Below are positions 10,569 through 21,635 of a DNA stretch of 64,000 bases, in pieces; within the stretch, counting starts at the first letter, position 1, and every line of letters begins with the position of its first letter. The position numbers and the translations under genes are program-made. Below the pieces are notes generated by a model that saw only the letters and a program-made list of their open reading frames with translations, had not been told where the DNA came from and ran no database searches. The DNA comes from Diphasiastrum complanatum (lineage: Eukaryota; Streptophyta; Lycopodiopsida; Lycopodiales; Lycopodiaceae), in contig CM055102.1 of NCBI GenBank assembly GCA_029204225.1, positions 28,756,969 through 28,820,968 on the forward strand. Direction: 5' to 3'.

Positions 10569-11390
10569 TGTGGAGGCCTATGATCCCACATTATCCAAAT
10601 TAAGTATTTTATATTGTAAAATTTTCAATTTTTGTACGTGAAATATGCTATAGTGCCTAAATTCATGTAAAGGCCTATTCACATCATCTAAATTCATTGT
10701 AATTAAGAACTCGCGTTTGAGCAACATTCTAGAGCGACACATTACCTGATCCCAACCGGCACCTTAACGGTTGGTGATCGATGGTTTGTTCATCTCTATA
10801 AGGGCGACACTCAGAGCCATTGTACATACGCATAGATTCATCTATCAATAGAGAGAAGAGAGTTAGTCACCATAGCTTGTGCATTTCTTTCCTATGCTAT
10901 TTGTTATAATTACACTTCTTATCAATTGAGTGAACACACTCTGAGTTATTTTGTAACTGATTTTGATAGACATTTGTTTGCGGCATTCACTCTTCACTTG
11001 TACTGAATTCCAGATTCTCTAATGTGGATTTACAAGTGACATTCCGGAGCGACAGTTCTAACTAATGTGTGCAAGGAATTAGCCGACGCCTTAAGCATAA
11101 CTCTAATTAGAACCTCTTTTAATTCTGAATGAGCTATGTATTCAAATAAAGAACTTAATTGACATTCTGCTTTGTTTGCTTTCTGTGATAAGAACTAATT
11201 CCTTGTGCTTATTGAGAGGAATCAAAAGCCGAATAGATTCCATTGTGAAGGATCTTTTTGCCTGATGTCAGGATAATTCGCTTACTGTTGTCCTAAGAAC
11301 CTGGAAGATAACGTATAACCCTTCTATACCTTTTCACCTTGACCAAATCATTTCATTATTGGTGTTTCTGGACGCCAATTTACTCAATAT
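10569..11390 (+). repeat. Probable 3' LTR of the coiled-coil element
   Basis: Starts with TGTGGAGG after the polypurine tract. It contains a TATA-like CTATAAGGG near 10796 and an AATAAA near 11144. A short GCGACA motif recurs near 10735, 10803 and 11050. The right boundary is a guess because there is no second LTR in the window to compare. Confidence 0.4.
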
Positions 11391-12001
11391 ATTTGGATAA
11401 CCAAATTTTTCATTGTAGTATTCTGCTTTGGATATTACATTCACCATTTGATCATCACCTTTGTACACTTATCGATTTGAAAGAGGAGATTTCTCTCTCT
11501 CTTGGGGAATGATAAAACCTTTTATACTACTTAATTCACTGATTTTGTGGAAATCTATAACGACTAGGCTACCACAATAGCTATCAGTTAGCATATTCAA
11601 TTCAATTTGGAGCTCCACATCCGCATGCAACGTCTGCTTACACTCAATTGTTTCATAAGTATCTTCTACGATCAGTTATGGACTAAAAAATCAATTGCTC
11701 TTAGTAAGTTGGGCTTCAGATTTGTACACAAATTCAATGCAACAATCCAACGAATTCTTGTGACTCTTGTTTGATCATCCGATCAGTAGTAGCAGCACCG
11801 GTGGAGAAAGTGTTCAGAACAGGGTTTTGCATGCGTGGATGACATTTGAATTTCTAACCTCTACATATCAAATGAACTTATTAATACTCTAGATCAACGG
11901 TTATACGTGTGCTACATTGAAGATATAGCTCCATAGCTTCTGTCAAAGCCTGTTTCTAGGACAACTAAAAATTTCAACTACAAGTCAATTCCAAAAGTTT
12001 C
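11391..12001. other. No gene recognised
   Basis: AT-rich sequence without a supportable gene. Its last part may be the 5' untranslated region of the non-LTR element that follows. Confidence 0.3.
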
Positions 12002-12304
12002 TTGAGTATGGATCAAAGTGCAAATCAACACAAGAAGAGACTTGCTTCACTATCCCTTCCATCCCCACCTCCCTCTAGTCGTCCTCATCATGAATCACCC
12101 CTTAATGTTACATCTCTTCCTTCACCTGCACCGTCTCGTCCCCCACATATTCGTTCTTATGATTCTTCTTCGCCGCCTTCATCATCGGAGGTTCCTTTAT
12201 CTACACACTCTCATATACCTTGTCCAGGTTGTGGACATTTATATATGCAAGGTGCAAGCCTTTTCAGGCATCAGAAAGCCTGTACCGCCTTCCAACAACC
12301 ATTA
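12002..12304 (+). pseudogene. N-terminal segment of non-LTR ORF with zinc finger
   Basis: From ATG at 12007 the product is serine/proline-rich for about 70 residues and then has CPGCGHLYMQGASLFRHQ followed by a Cys. This is a CCHC/C2H2-like finger (Cys-X2-Cys ... His-X4-Cys) of the kind used by R2-like elements for DNA binding. The frame is then broken by the MITE at 12305. Confidence 0.6.
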
Positions 12305-12671
12305 GGGGAGTTTTGAGCTCCAAAAAGACCCTTTAAGAATTCGTGCAAGATGTTTTTTATATTATTAAAATATTATAGCACTAATACTTTTGAATTGCCA
12401 TAACTTTTTAATCATAGCTCAAAAGTATGTCATGTAACATATCATTGAAAGCCCTTGTTGGGCACTTTCCAATGTACCAAACTTCGCTAAATTTGGACTT
12501 ACCACTAAGAAGTTCTGCCATTTTTAGTGTGGAATCAAAATGTGGACTCAAAAAGTTACGTTACGTAGATTGCAAATTTGAGTGTTTTGATTGGTCCATG
12601 TGTAAGGAAAATTTAAGAAAAAATATAAAAAGAATCTTTATAAAGGGTCTTTTTTGGATTTAGAACTCCTC
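12305..12671. mobile_element. MITE inserted in the non-LTR ORF, TA target duplication
   Basis: Inverted repeats of about 40 bp (left starts GGGGAGTTTTGAGCTCC, right on the minus strand GAGGAGTTCTAAATCC, both continuing to GACCCTTTA) are flanked by TA at 12303-12304 and 12672-12673. The interior (12390-12530) is similar, inverted, to the inner repeats of the MITE at 2576-3101, and contains a TACGTTACGTA palindrome. A TA duplication fits Tc1/mariner-type mobilisation. The coding sequence resumes after it. Confidence 0.75.
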
Positions 12672-12673
12672 TA

Positions 12674-14130
12674 ATGGAGCTTCCCTTCTAGGATCACCCT
12701 CAACCCCACATCCTGCTCACAATCTTGATATTTTGGGATCCTTTTATCTTGGATTTCCTCATCCCCGCTTTTATGCCAGCATTTCAATGACCCTTCGCCT
12801 TGATTTACAAAGAGCTCTTAGGCTACCTTTGACCCATTTAGCTACCAACCTTTCTAATATCGCTGCTTGGCATACCTTTTTGCTCTTTCCCCTTTGGTGT
12901 TTGCCTCTTCCTCCTAGAGGTGGTGAAGTAGGCCATCCGGAAACTCGTAACAGAATTCGGCGTTTCATGTCAAGTGATTGGCAAAATTTACAAGAGGGAC
13001 TTTTCCTTCGTTGCAATGCACTTGCAGCAAAACGAGAGTTTATTTCAGTATCAGACTGCAGATCCATTCCTATTCATAGTCGTCTATGTCGTTGTGTTTT
13101 GATTGGACAAGCTGGTGAATTTTCTCGGGCTGCACATGCTCTTGCTCCCTCAATTTTGGCAACTCCTTCTTCTACTACTATTCAGGAATTGGAACGACTT
13201 CATCCCCTTGCCAGTGATACTCTTCCTTTATTTGTGGAAGACTTTCAGCCTGACAATGATCTTCAGCTTGAAGAAGTTCATTTATGAAAGCTTTTCTTCG
13301 TAGTCCTCGCCTCTCAGTTGGTGGGCCTTTAGGAATGGTTTTTGAGCATCTACGTGATTGTTTTCTCCAGATGATTCTGCTAGTGACTTTGGTCTTCTCT
13401 TCAAGGTGTGCAACTTCATTGCATCTCGACAAGTCCCTTCTTCAGTTGCTCATGTTCTTGGTGCTGCTCGTCTTTTAGCATTGGATAAAGCTTCTGGTGG
13501 TGTGCGTCCAATTGTAGTAGGCGAATGTTTATACAGGTTGGTGGCAAGGGCACTTTGTTTTCAGTTTCGAGAAGCATTTCATGCTCATCTTTTCCATTTC
13601 AATTTGGGTTTGCTACTCTTGGCAGTTGTGAGACGGTCGTTCATGCTTTACGCGCTATTTTGGATATTCATCATGATTGGATTGTTTTACAAGTTGATGC
13701 TGCTAATGCTTTCAACTCAGTTTCTCGGGTGGCTATCTTTCAAGAACTTTGTGGTGCTCAGGATACACTAGCCATGCTTATTCCTTTTGTGCAAAGCTTC
13801 TATTCTTAAAGTTCTCCTTTATACTTTAGTCAGGCTTCTCGTACTGGTGATGTTACCGTCATTTCTTCTGTTGAAGGAACTCGACAAGGAGATCCCTTAG
13901 GTGGTCCTCTCTTTGCTTTGGCAGATTATCGCGCATTACGTGCTACAACTTCAGCTTTTTCCTCCTGTTTATTCCCCTCTATTGCGGATGATACTCATAT
14001 TGTCGGGCCTACTAGTAAGTTGTCCCTGCTTTTTCGCATTTCTCAGTTGAACTTTCTTCTAATATTGGGCTTACAGTGAACATGTCTAAGTGTTTGGTGC
14101 CCAAAAGGTCTTCCAGTAGATATCTCCTAA
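12674..14130 (+). pseudogene. Reverse transcriptase of the non-LTR element
   Basis: Frames switch several times. Visible landmarks in order: GGVRPIVVGECLYRLVAR (13495-13550), GFATLGSCETVVHALRAI, VDAANAFNSVSR (motif A, near 13690-13725), GTRQGDPLGGPLFAL (motif B, near 13877-13920) and SIADDTHIVGP (motif C, near 13980-14010). The usual YADD or FADD box reads IADD. The section 12733-13287 upstream is open for 184 codons but I recognise no further domain in it. Confidence 0.7.
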
Positions 14131-15600
14131 CCTGAAGGTTTCAATACTCCTTGGTTTGGGATTAAGGCATTGGGTGTTCTCATTGGTTCTTCAAAATATG
14201 TCACTTCATTTATGCGGGAAGCTTTGGATGGATTTTCTCGTCATTCTGATTTGTTGTCAAAGCTTGGTAATTCTTAGGTTGCATTTGGAATTCTCACTCA
14301 GTGCTTGCTCAACGTCCTAGCTATCTTCTACGTTGCGTTTCTCCTTCGCCTGTTGACATATTATTCTTACTTCTTGATTTTGATGATACTATATTGGGCA
14401 TATTTGGTCGCAAGTTTGGGGCCAGAAATCTTTGACACTTGTGAAGGTCAGTTTTCTAAGCGCCAAATTCTCTTCCTGTCTCCTCTGGTGGAGTTGGCCT
14501 AGTATCTTCTGCTTTTATCACACCAGTTGCTTTTCTCGGAAGTTGGGGTCTTGTTGCCTCTGCGCTAGTTTCCAAGTTTCAGCAGGGTAACCAGCCCGTC
14601 CTTCTTGATACGGTGGCTCATGGAGACTGGCAATTTGGCTTTTCAACAAGCTCTTCACACTGCTCAAGGTTTACTTCCACCGCTTGTACAACCATTTGTG
14701 CCTCTCTTCATATATTTGGTGACAAATTAGTGAATGGTTTTTCAGAAGACTATTATGGAGCATCTTCACACTTATTTCTTCAGTCAACTTATCAATGATT
14801 CACCTTCTGATGCAGTTTGAGCTCGTCTTCTTTCTTGTCCAGGCGTAGGGGCTTGGTTGGTTGCACGTCCAGTTCTTCTACTCTTGCGACTCAACAATGA
14901 TTTGTTTATAACTACTCTTCGAACCATATTGGGACTTCCGCATCCAATGTTAATTGGTCTCTCTAAGTGTTCATGTGGGCATGTGTTGGATTTCTTGGAT
15001 ACTCATCTTATGCAGTGCCCCTCAGGTGGAGAATGTATTATTTCACATGATTCCATTCGTGATGCCCTTGCTGCTATTGCTCATGATAGTGGTTTTCATG
15101 TTGTTCGAGATCAGACACACATTTTATTAGGGCCTTCTTCGCAATCTTCTCGATGACGAGTTGACCTTGTTGTCTCGCGTGATAAAATTTGTACTTTAGG
15201 AGATGTTGTCATTGATGATCCCTCTCGTCAGGACCTCGTTCGTCGTTCTTCCACCACGCAAGGGGCCGCTGCATCTCACACAGCTCTAAAAAAGGAGCGA
15301 GATTATAATGTCGTGCACCCGGTGAAGATTTCATCCCCTTTACTTTGGAAACATATGGTTGTTTGCACAAGAAATTTAATGATTTTTTATCTTTTTGTGT
15401 GAAGCTTATGGTGAAACACCAAGGACAAAGCATTAGCTTACCTTCCGTCATTGTTTCTTTCTACCGTTAGCGTATTTCTATTGCATTACAACGTTCACAG
15501 GCGATTTTAATTTTTTGGCGGTCTCAGTTTGTAGGAGCGGCTGCTTCAAAGCTTTCTGCATTACCTATTATATTACTGGATCTATTTTAGTTAGTGATTT
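14131..15600 (+). pseudogene. C-terminal zinc motif and restriction-like endonuclease region
   Basis: After a degraded linker, 14857-15156 encodes CSCGHVLDFLDTHLMQC (Cys-X-Cys-X9-His-X3-Cys). Downstream comes a segment reading RRVDLVVSRD, GDVVIDDP and ALKKERDYN, a D...D...K spacing like the PD-(D/E)xK nuclease of R2-type elements. One stop lies at 15154-15156 between them. The assignment rests on motif order and not on an alignment. Confidence 0.5.
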
Positions 15601-15752
15601 ACATCAGGCAGTTGGTTTTGAGTAATTAACTCACTATTTTAATATTTTGCATAACTATTGGGTAAGCTTAATTCATTTTTGCCGTTCTACTGTGCTATTT
15701 TAAATACTTTAATCTTCTTGAATGATCATCTTTTCCCATCATTTAAAAAAAA

Positions 15753-16200
15753 ATCAAGAATATTTTTATTATTTGTGGCATAAAGGAGGAAGTCTATGAG
15801 GTACCTTAAGAGAAAAAAATTCTGACGGTTGCACGTCAATTAAAAATTGAGCTGAAATCACCCGTCAACTAGAAAGGTTAAAGGGAATATGGCCTTCCCC
15901 AACTGGATGACGGCAGTTAGTAGTTACCGTACAGCGCAGCCCCCCCAGGCTTAGAATAAGGGCATTTGGGGGGCTTGGCTCGAGCGTCGCCGGTGGCCGC
16001 ACTGTCTAAAACTCAGGCACCCAGCACGCGTGATGCTTCCTTATTATAAATAAATATTATTATTACTATTATCACTATTACTATTTATTACCCTTCACGG
16101 GTCTGCGCGTACGATACTTCAACCTTCACACGATATTCATATCCCCCCTCTCTACTCTTCGCCTCAAATTTCAAACCTTCGCAATCACTCGCATTCATTT
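15753..16200. other. Intergenic, upstream of the BES1/BZR1-like gene
   Basis: No ORF of note. It holds a C7 run near 15942, a GC-rich patch (15940-16030) and an AT-rich trinucleotide stretch around 16045-16090. Composition becomes less AT-biased from here to 19.6 kb, unlike the flanking transposon DNA. Confidence 0.4.
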
Positions 16201-17100
16201 CCAACCATCTCAATTCTTGACCGTTGGATCCATCATGAGGTGCCACGTGTTTACAATCGGCGGTCTAAACTGGTCCAGGTGTTCGGTTTGCCCAGTGGCA
16301 AATATCCGACTGGTCTGGCGTTAAACGTATCGTGCATCGCAATCAGCCAGTCACAGCTCTCAGCCCTAATCCTAGCCCTAAGCTGCGTTTCGTGTTTTGT
16401 AAGCTAAAACGTATCTACTGGGAACTTTCGCGGCCTGGCAGCCGCCGGCCGGAATCCCGCCTCGGGATCTGGGTTACAGTATTAACGAGCGGATCGCCGG
16501 CGGCCAGTTCCGACGAGCAATGGGGCCATGGGGATATATCACTTAGATTCTGCCAGGTTGCACTATGCCACTTGGACGATACTCAGCGGTAAAGTGTGGC
16601 AATATCTGAGCGTCGAGGCGAGATCGAACGGTTTATTGCCACGTCGCAATCTGTTTTGGCATTCTATCTGGCCGTGGTCCACCACTCGCTCTCTACCACG
16701 TGTCGATGATAGCACGTGGAGGCTGTTGAATTGCTGGATTGGACAGAGGACAGGGAATCTTATGGCTTTAATGTGGGGCAGGTAGAGGAAGGGCGGCTCA
16801 GGAGAGTTAGGCAGTCGCAAGCCATCCAGCTGGATACTCCCAGTGTTTAAGGTGCCCTAAATAAAGGCTATGACTTAATTTCGAAGCTCTGGCTTCTGGC
16901 GGCTGATCCATCTTATTGTTTTTCCAGCGCCATATAGCCCCCAGCCCCCACTCCTGCTGCCTGCCTACGCTTATATCTCCTTCTCCTGCCATCAAGCAAA
17001 ATTCTGCTGCCGATGCCCATCAAGCAAAATCCTGCTGCCAATACCTGATCTCTAATTTCCTCCCTGAATTTCAAGCATTTCGAGCAGAATCAAGCTCATA
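16201..17100 (+). promoter_or_regulatory. Presumed promoter and leader of the BES1/BZR1-like gene
   Basis: Three CACGTG G-boxes lie at 16244-16249, 16697-16702 and 16713-16718, the last two only 10 bp apart. BES1/BZR1 proteins bind E-boxes and BRRE (CGTGYG), so autoregulation is conceivable, but this is inference. The segment 16980-17100 already carries short repeats of CATCAAGCAAAAT and merges into the tandem array. Confidence 0.4.
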
Positions 17101-17660
17101 ATGCTGAGATACCCAGCATTTCTGGTCTGTTCCCCTGTAGTTGAAGCAAAACAGGAAGCGAAATCAAGGTGATCATGCTGCAGTACCTCGCATTGATCCC
17201 CTTTTTGCCTAGCTTTCAAGCAAAATCTAGCTCATCACGCTGAAATACCCGGCATTTATGATCTGTTCCCCTATAGTTGGAGCAAAGTAAACCGCAAAAT
17301 CAAGCATGCTGAAATACCCGGCATTTCCGATATGTTCCCCTATAGTTGAAGCAAAGTAAACTGAAAAATCCTGATATACCTGGCATTTCTGATCTGTTCC
17401 CCTATAGTTGAAGCAAAGGAGACTGCAAAATCAAGCTGATCTCTCTACAATACCTCGCATTTCTCATCTTTTTCCCTGGCTTTCAACAAAATCAAGCTCA
17501 TCATGCTGAAATATCCAGGATTTCTGATTGGTTCCACCCTATAGTTGAAGCGAAAAGATGAGCAAAATCAAGCTGATCGTGCTGCGATACCTGGCCTTAT
17601 GATCTGATCCATGCTGCAATACCTGCCTGGTATTTCTGATCTGTTGATCGTTGTTGATTA
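17101..17660. repeat. Decayed tandem array, about nine 60-75-bp units
   Basis: Units begin with a variant of ATGCTGAAATACCCGGCATT and contain TGTTCCCCTATAGTTGAAGC followed by AAAATCAAGCTGATC. Starts fall near 17101, 17175, 17238, 17307, 17374, 17442, 17503, 17579 and 17611. Divergence between units is high. The array sits directly upstream of the coding exon and is probably in the 5' untranslated region or proximal promoter. Confidence 0.75.
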
Positions 17661-17828
17661 TACTTATCTCCCTTTCGTAATGTAATGCTCACCTGGTAAT
17701 TGAGCTTTCAACAGCTTAATTGCTTCTCAGAATTTAATAATCTGAACTATGGTGACAGTGAACAATTCAGCGATTTCAAAGTGATTTCTAGACAGGTTTG
17801 TGACACATATCAGACGGCAGACAGGTTT

Positions 17829-19567
17829 ATGGGACCGTCTGGACAGTGGTTCGAGCTTGTGAATCTTGTGAGAGTGAGCATGCAGGACGGTGAGTGGCGA
17901 CCAGATAGTAAATCAGCAGCCTCGTCCAAACACCCAGTGAAGCTTACAGAGATTGAGAAGGAAAAAACCAAGTTACGGGAGCGCCAGCGACGGGCTATCA
18001 CAACCAAAATTTTCTCTGGACTGAGAAAGCATGGAGGCTATAACTTGCCTCCACGAGCTGATATCAACGACGTACTCAAAGCGCTTGCCAACGAGGCAGG
18101 CTGGATAGTTGAGCCTGATGGCACTACTTATCGTTCCCAGGTTAGCCACAACATTCCTCTTACAATATGCTTCTGCCAAAAGACTCGTGTACTATTTGAA
18201 CTCAACAAATGATAAAAAAATGCAATCCATTTAACGCAATCTTTAGGATCAGCAGGCTTTAGCTCAAACAAGTCAGAAGAAGTGTACTTTTATTGAGCGT
18301 TCAATTTATCTGAAACCGCTTAGTGTCTTCAAAACCTATTCCGATTAGCTTATGCGACTATGTGCCTTATGCAGTTCTGTTCTTTGAATTCCCGCGGCAA
18401 TTCAAAGATAAAATGCAGATATTCTATAGATCTCTAGAATTTCGTGAGTACTCGTGGAAGGCTCAGAGGTTTATGTTGATAAACATGTATAAACAGCGAT
18501 TTCTAGTTTTAAGTATATTATTCTTTGAGTAAGGCTCCTTGAGATGCAACTTGTTGGCATCTTGACACTCGAACTGTAACTGCATATCGAAGATAATGTT
18601 TACATGCATTCATGAGATCTCTAGAATCTCGGGAGTAAACGTGAAACACGGATCCGAGGTTTTGTCACAGCATTCTCTGGTTTCAGTGTAGCCTTTTCAG
18701 CAAGAGTTTGCTGTTGAAGGAAACGTCTTCAATACTTAACTCTATCTAAATAGTCAAGCATCTACTGGCATGAGCAAGAATTCTAACTGAGGCACGTGAT
18801 CTATCCGCTGCCTCATTTACAGCCATGAAAGTATTTGATTGCTATATTTATATCGTTTGAGCTTCATTGGCAGGAGGTAAGGTCTGTATTCCTTTTGTAG
18901 CCAGGTGTTCTCTAACTGACATCAGGTTTCATTTTGTGTGTGCAAGGAACGGCAGCAGGCTTCCGTAAAGCACGGTACTGTTCCATTGCGCTTGAGTGGC
19001 GAGACTGGATTATCGAGCATGGCTCCTCTGACAAACGACACTTGCAGCCAATTGACCTCCACATTGCGTCCTGTATTTTTATCTGGTCTCCCTGAGAGTC
19101 GGATGAGTGACTTTTCTACAGCGGCATCACCAAGGAACATTGCTGCGACCTCTCGTTCCAATACCATATCTGCTGTACTTAATCCAAATACGAACTTTCC
19201 CTTCCCCTTTACATCTTCAAATTTAGAAATTCCGACTCCAAGAACTTCAAACCTACCGATGTCTTGTGGGGTTTCCTTTTGTAGGCAACTGTCTTCTGAT
19301 ATGAGAGATCCAGATACTTTCTTCATGAAAGAAGATTATAGCTCGATCTATTTGAGAGGACCTGGTGCAGAAATACAGCAACTGGCAACCAACAATCCGG
19401 ATGGGCTGATATACATTCCTTCAGAGCAATGCCAACTTAGAGCTGCGACTCTACCAGTGTCATCAACTATATTGTTTTCTCAGCACTACCCGTTATTGCA
19501 GGAAGCAAAAGTGTCGAATGAGAATAATCCTCTGGGCTATTTGCCACCTTTCAGCGGGATAGATTGA
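17829..19567 (+). CDS. BES1/BZR1-family transcription factor (two coding exons)
   Basis: Exon 1 17829-18140, intron 18141-18946 (GT...AG), exon 2 18947-19567, giving 310 aa. Residues 43-102 form the BES1/BZR1 DNA-binding domain: [44 protein letters not shown] and PDGTTYR. The intron falls just after GTTYR, the position known for BZR genes. The RADINDV part resembles the BZR domain of BAM7/BAM8-type proteins and [10 protein letters not shown] resembles BES1. The second exon is Ser/Thr/Pro-rich, as expected for the GSK3-regulated region. No C-terminal LxLxL EAR motif and no beta-amylase domain follow. The start was placed at the first in-frame ATG; the frame is open back to 17700 without another ATG, so an upstream exon is possible. 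An alternative acceptor at 18925 would add seven residues. Confidence 0.85.
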
Positions 19568-20764
19568 TCGCTGTCAGCTTCCTCTCATCCTAATTTCAGT
19601 CTAATCACATCGTACAATCCTGGAAAAATTTCGGAGTCTGCAGTCTGCACTTCTTATGTGCTTTACTTATCCTACGCTTCGTCTCCGAGAAAGACTGTCG
19701 TGCTCTCGATGAGAATGTCATGATCTTGGATCCAGTAAATTCTGGGTTCGTCTAAATTGCTATATATATTTGGTAAAAACCTGTTGGGGGCTATGCGTAA
19801 TTGGCGCTTACTGCTGGTAGTACATACTGCATGTTTCATCTCAAGATCTTTCTTAGTTTTTGGTCATCGCTCAATATGAGATACAAATTGCTTTGCAACC
19901 ATACGTCCTAAACGGAGATCCAGCTAAAATATAGCAAGGTGCAGCAGCTAAAACGAGATAAAATCACATCTTCGGCTTCTCGGATTTGGCCATGCGAATG
20001 GACTATTCAGTTTGATAACGATTTAGCTCTTAGAGTCGATCCAAATAGAATATGGTTTGTTTTTTCTAAACTTGTTTTTCAATCTACTCAGAGCATTTGA
20101 GAGCGAAGCTTTATTGACTAGAAATGTCAAGAATATCGCTTGAAATTCGCTAAAACCAATGTAGATATTATCATATTAGTGAGAGAAAATTCAACTCTGA
20201 TCCAGATTCTGCACTAACGGAGAAAATAGTGTGTTGAGCCGTATACATTGCAATTATAAGAGCTGCACAGCCTGCAACGGTCTCGTACACTTGGTACACC
20301 TTGGTTTGTCTTTGCTCAAAGCATTGTTCTTGGTTTTTATACACACAACGACGATGCAACTCTTTTCTCTCAACACCGCCTGTTTGCATATTCATCTTCC
20401 TGTGTGCGGAGCTATTCCTGCACCCGTATGATCATATTATATTGTTTCTAATTATAATTTTCATCGTCTTGTGCTTTATCTTAGGAACTCGTATATAAGT
20501 TTTCAGTGGAAGCATAATCAAATTATCAGGACTTCTTTGTCATGATTTAGTAGCAGCAGATTATATCACCGCAATTTAATGTAATTCTAATACCACATAC
20601 CCACTAGTAACGATAATAAGAAGCTGTTTATAATATACATCTTACCAGTTGATTATTATTATTAATGTGTCTTGCTAATGCACTTGATTGAGTCCACTTA
20701 TCTCCCCTGATATAACATGGGAATTTTCAGCTACCAGGCAGCTGATCCCTTACGAGAGCCTTAA

Positions 20765-20766
<2 letters not shown>
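19568..20766 (+). other. 3' flank of the BES1/BZR1-like gene
   Basis: Presumed 3' untranslated region and intergenic DNA. No further exon with homology was seen, and in particular no beta-amylase exons. Confidence 0.4.
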
Positions 20767-20811
<45 letters not shown>

Positions 20812-20821
20812 GAGAGAGAGA
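20767..20821. repeat. GA microsatellite
   Basis: An almost pure (GA)n run with two GAAA interruptions near its right end. Confidence 0.9.
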
Positions 20822-21630
20822 GTGTACAGTACTTATTTGAGATTTTTGTGACCATCAGATTTTCTAGACCTTGCACAACTTCCTATAACTTTTGCAATAT
20901 TAAACATGTTGGACTATTGCATTTTTTGAGACTATATCATAACTATCCCCATATGCAACTCATGTGGACATGCAAGTTTGTGATTTTATAGGTGGACATT
21001 ACGACACATTATCTAGATTGTCAAACCAGTGAATAAAATAATTCGGAGGACTTTAAGACTTGTACGTTAAGTTAATGCACCAAATTTAGGATGGGGTTGG
21101 ATGAGCCATAGTGAGCATTGTGTGTGTGTGTGTGCAAAAAACTAGTGAATAAGCATGTGTTGCTCGACAAATTAAGCTACAGACTCAGAATAGCTCTGTA
21201 GTTTTCAATAATTTAAAAATTGCTCTATTTGAATTGTTTTTGCAGATTTTAATACAAGAAGAGCATGTGGCAACATATCGCCTATTGTTTATCTTGATGT
21301 ATTGCTTTTTAGTTTTCTGTATAAGTTTTGGTCTTAACGTTGTTTCTAATGTTGTGTGCGTATATTGGTACCCGCCGATTGGTATCAACAATGGTATTAT
21401 AGAACATACCCGATTGGTATATGATTCTATGATATTGGGGTCTAGAGTCAGATGTCCTAATATTAAGTATCTTAATACTCATATTGATATCCGAGAACTT
21501 GGTAGATTTTAGAATTTTTTTTCCCTTTTATCAATAGTAATATAATTGTAGTAATTTTTTTTTTTGATATTTCAGTTATTTTTTATATCTCAAATTACAT
21601 ATTACCTTTTAAAAAAAAGGATTTCTAGCA
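20822..21630. other. No gene recognised
   Basis: AT-rich, with a short (TG)n run near 21119-21137. It ends at the insertion site of the copia element. Confidence 0.4.
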
Positions 21631-21635
21631 ATTTG

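Larger units (their letters stand above)
12002..15752 (+). mobile_element. Non-LTR retrotransposon with probable restriction-like endonuclease
   Basis: A plus-strand element with, in order, a zinc-finger ORF segment (12002-12304), an inserted MITE (12305-12671), a linker region (12674-13290), a reverse transcriptase (13358-14130), a CCHC zinc motif near 14975-15015, a PD-(D/E)xK-like region near 15150-15310, and a terminal A-rich tail (15744-15752). No N-terminal APE-type endonuclease is seen. This order is that of single-ORF R2-like LINEs with a restriction-like endonuclease, which prime reverse transcription at a nicked target. Many stops and frameshifts show it is dead. Confidence 0.65.

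Noticed and set aside
17101-17660. CRISPR-like array
   Set aside because: Repeats are contiguous, diverged and lack unique spacers. This is eukaryotic minisatellite DNA.
17700-17828. Upstream start (TTG at 17700) for the BES1/BZR1-like protein
   Set aside because: The frame is open but contains no ATG before 17829, and the added residues show no conserved block. An upstream exon remains possible.
18922-19326. 134-codon minus-strand ORF opposite the BES1/BZR1-like exon 2
   Set aside because: It lies antisense to a well-supported exon and has no independent support.
19568-21630. Beta-amylase domain after the BZR domain (BAM7/BAM8 type)
   Set aside because: No amylase-like exon is visible before the next transposon. 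The frame ends with a clean stop at 19567.
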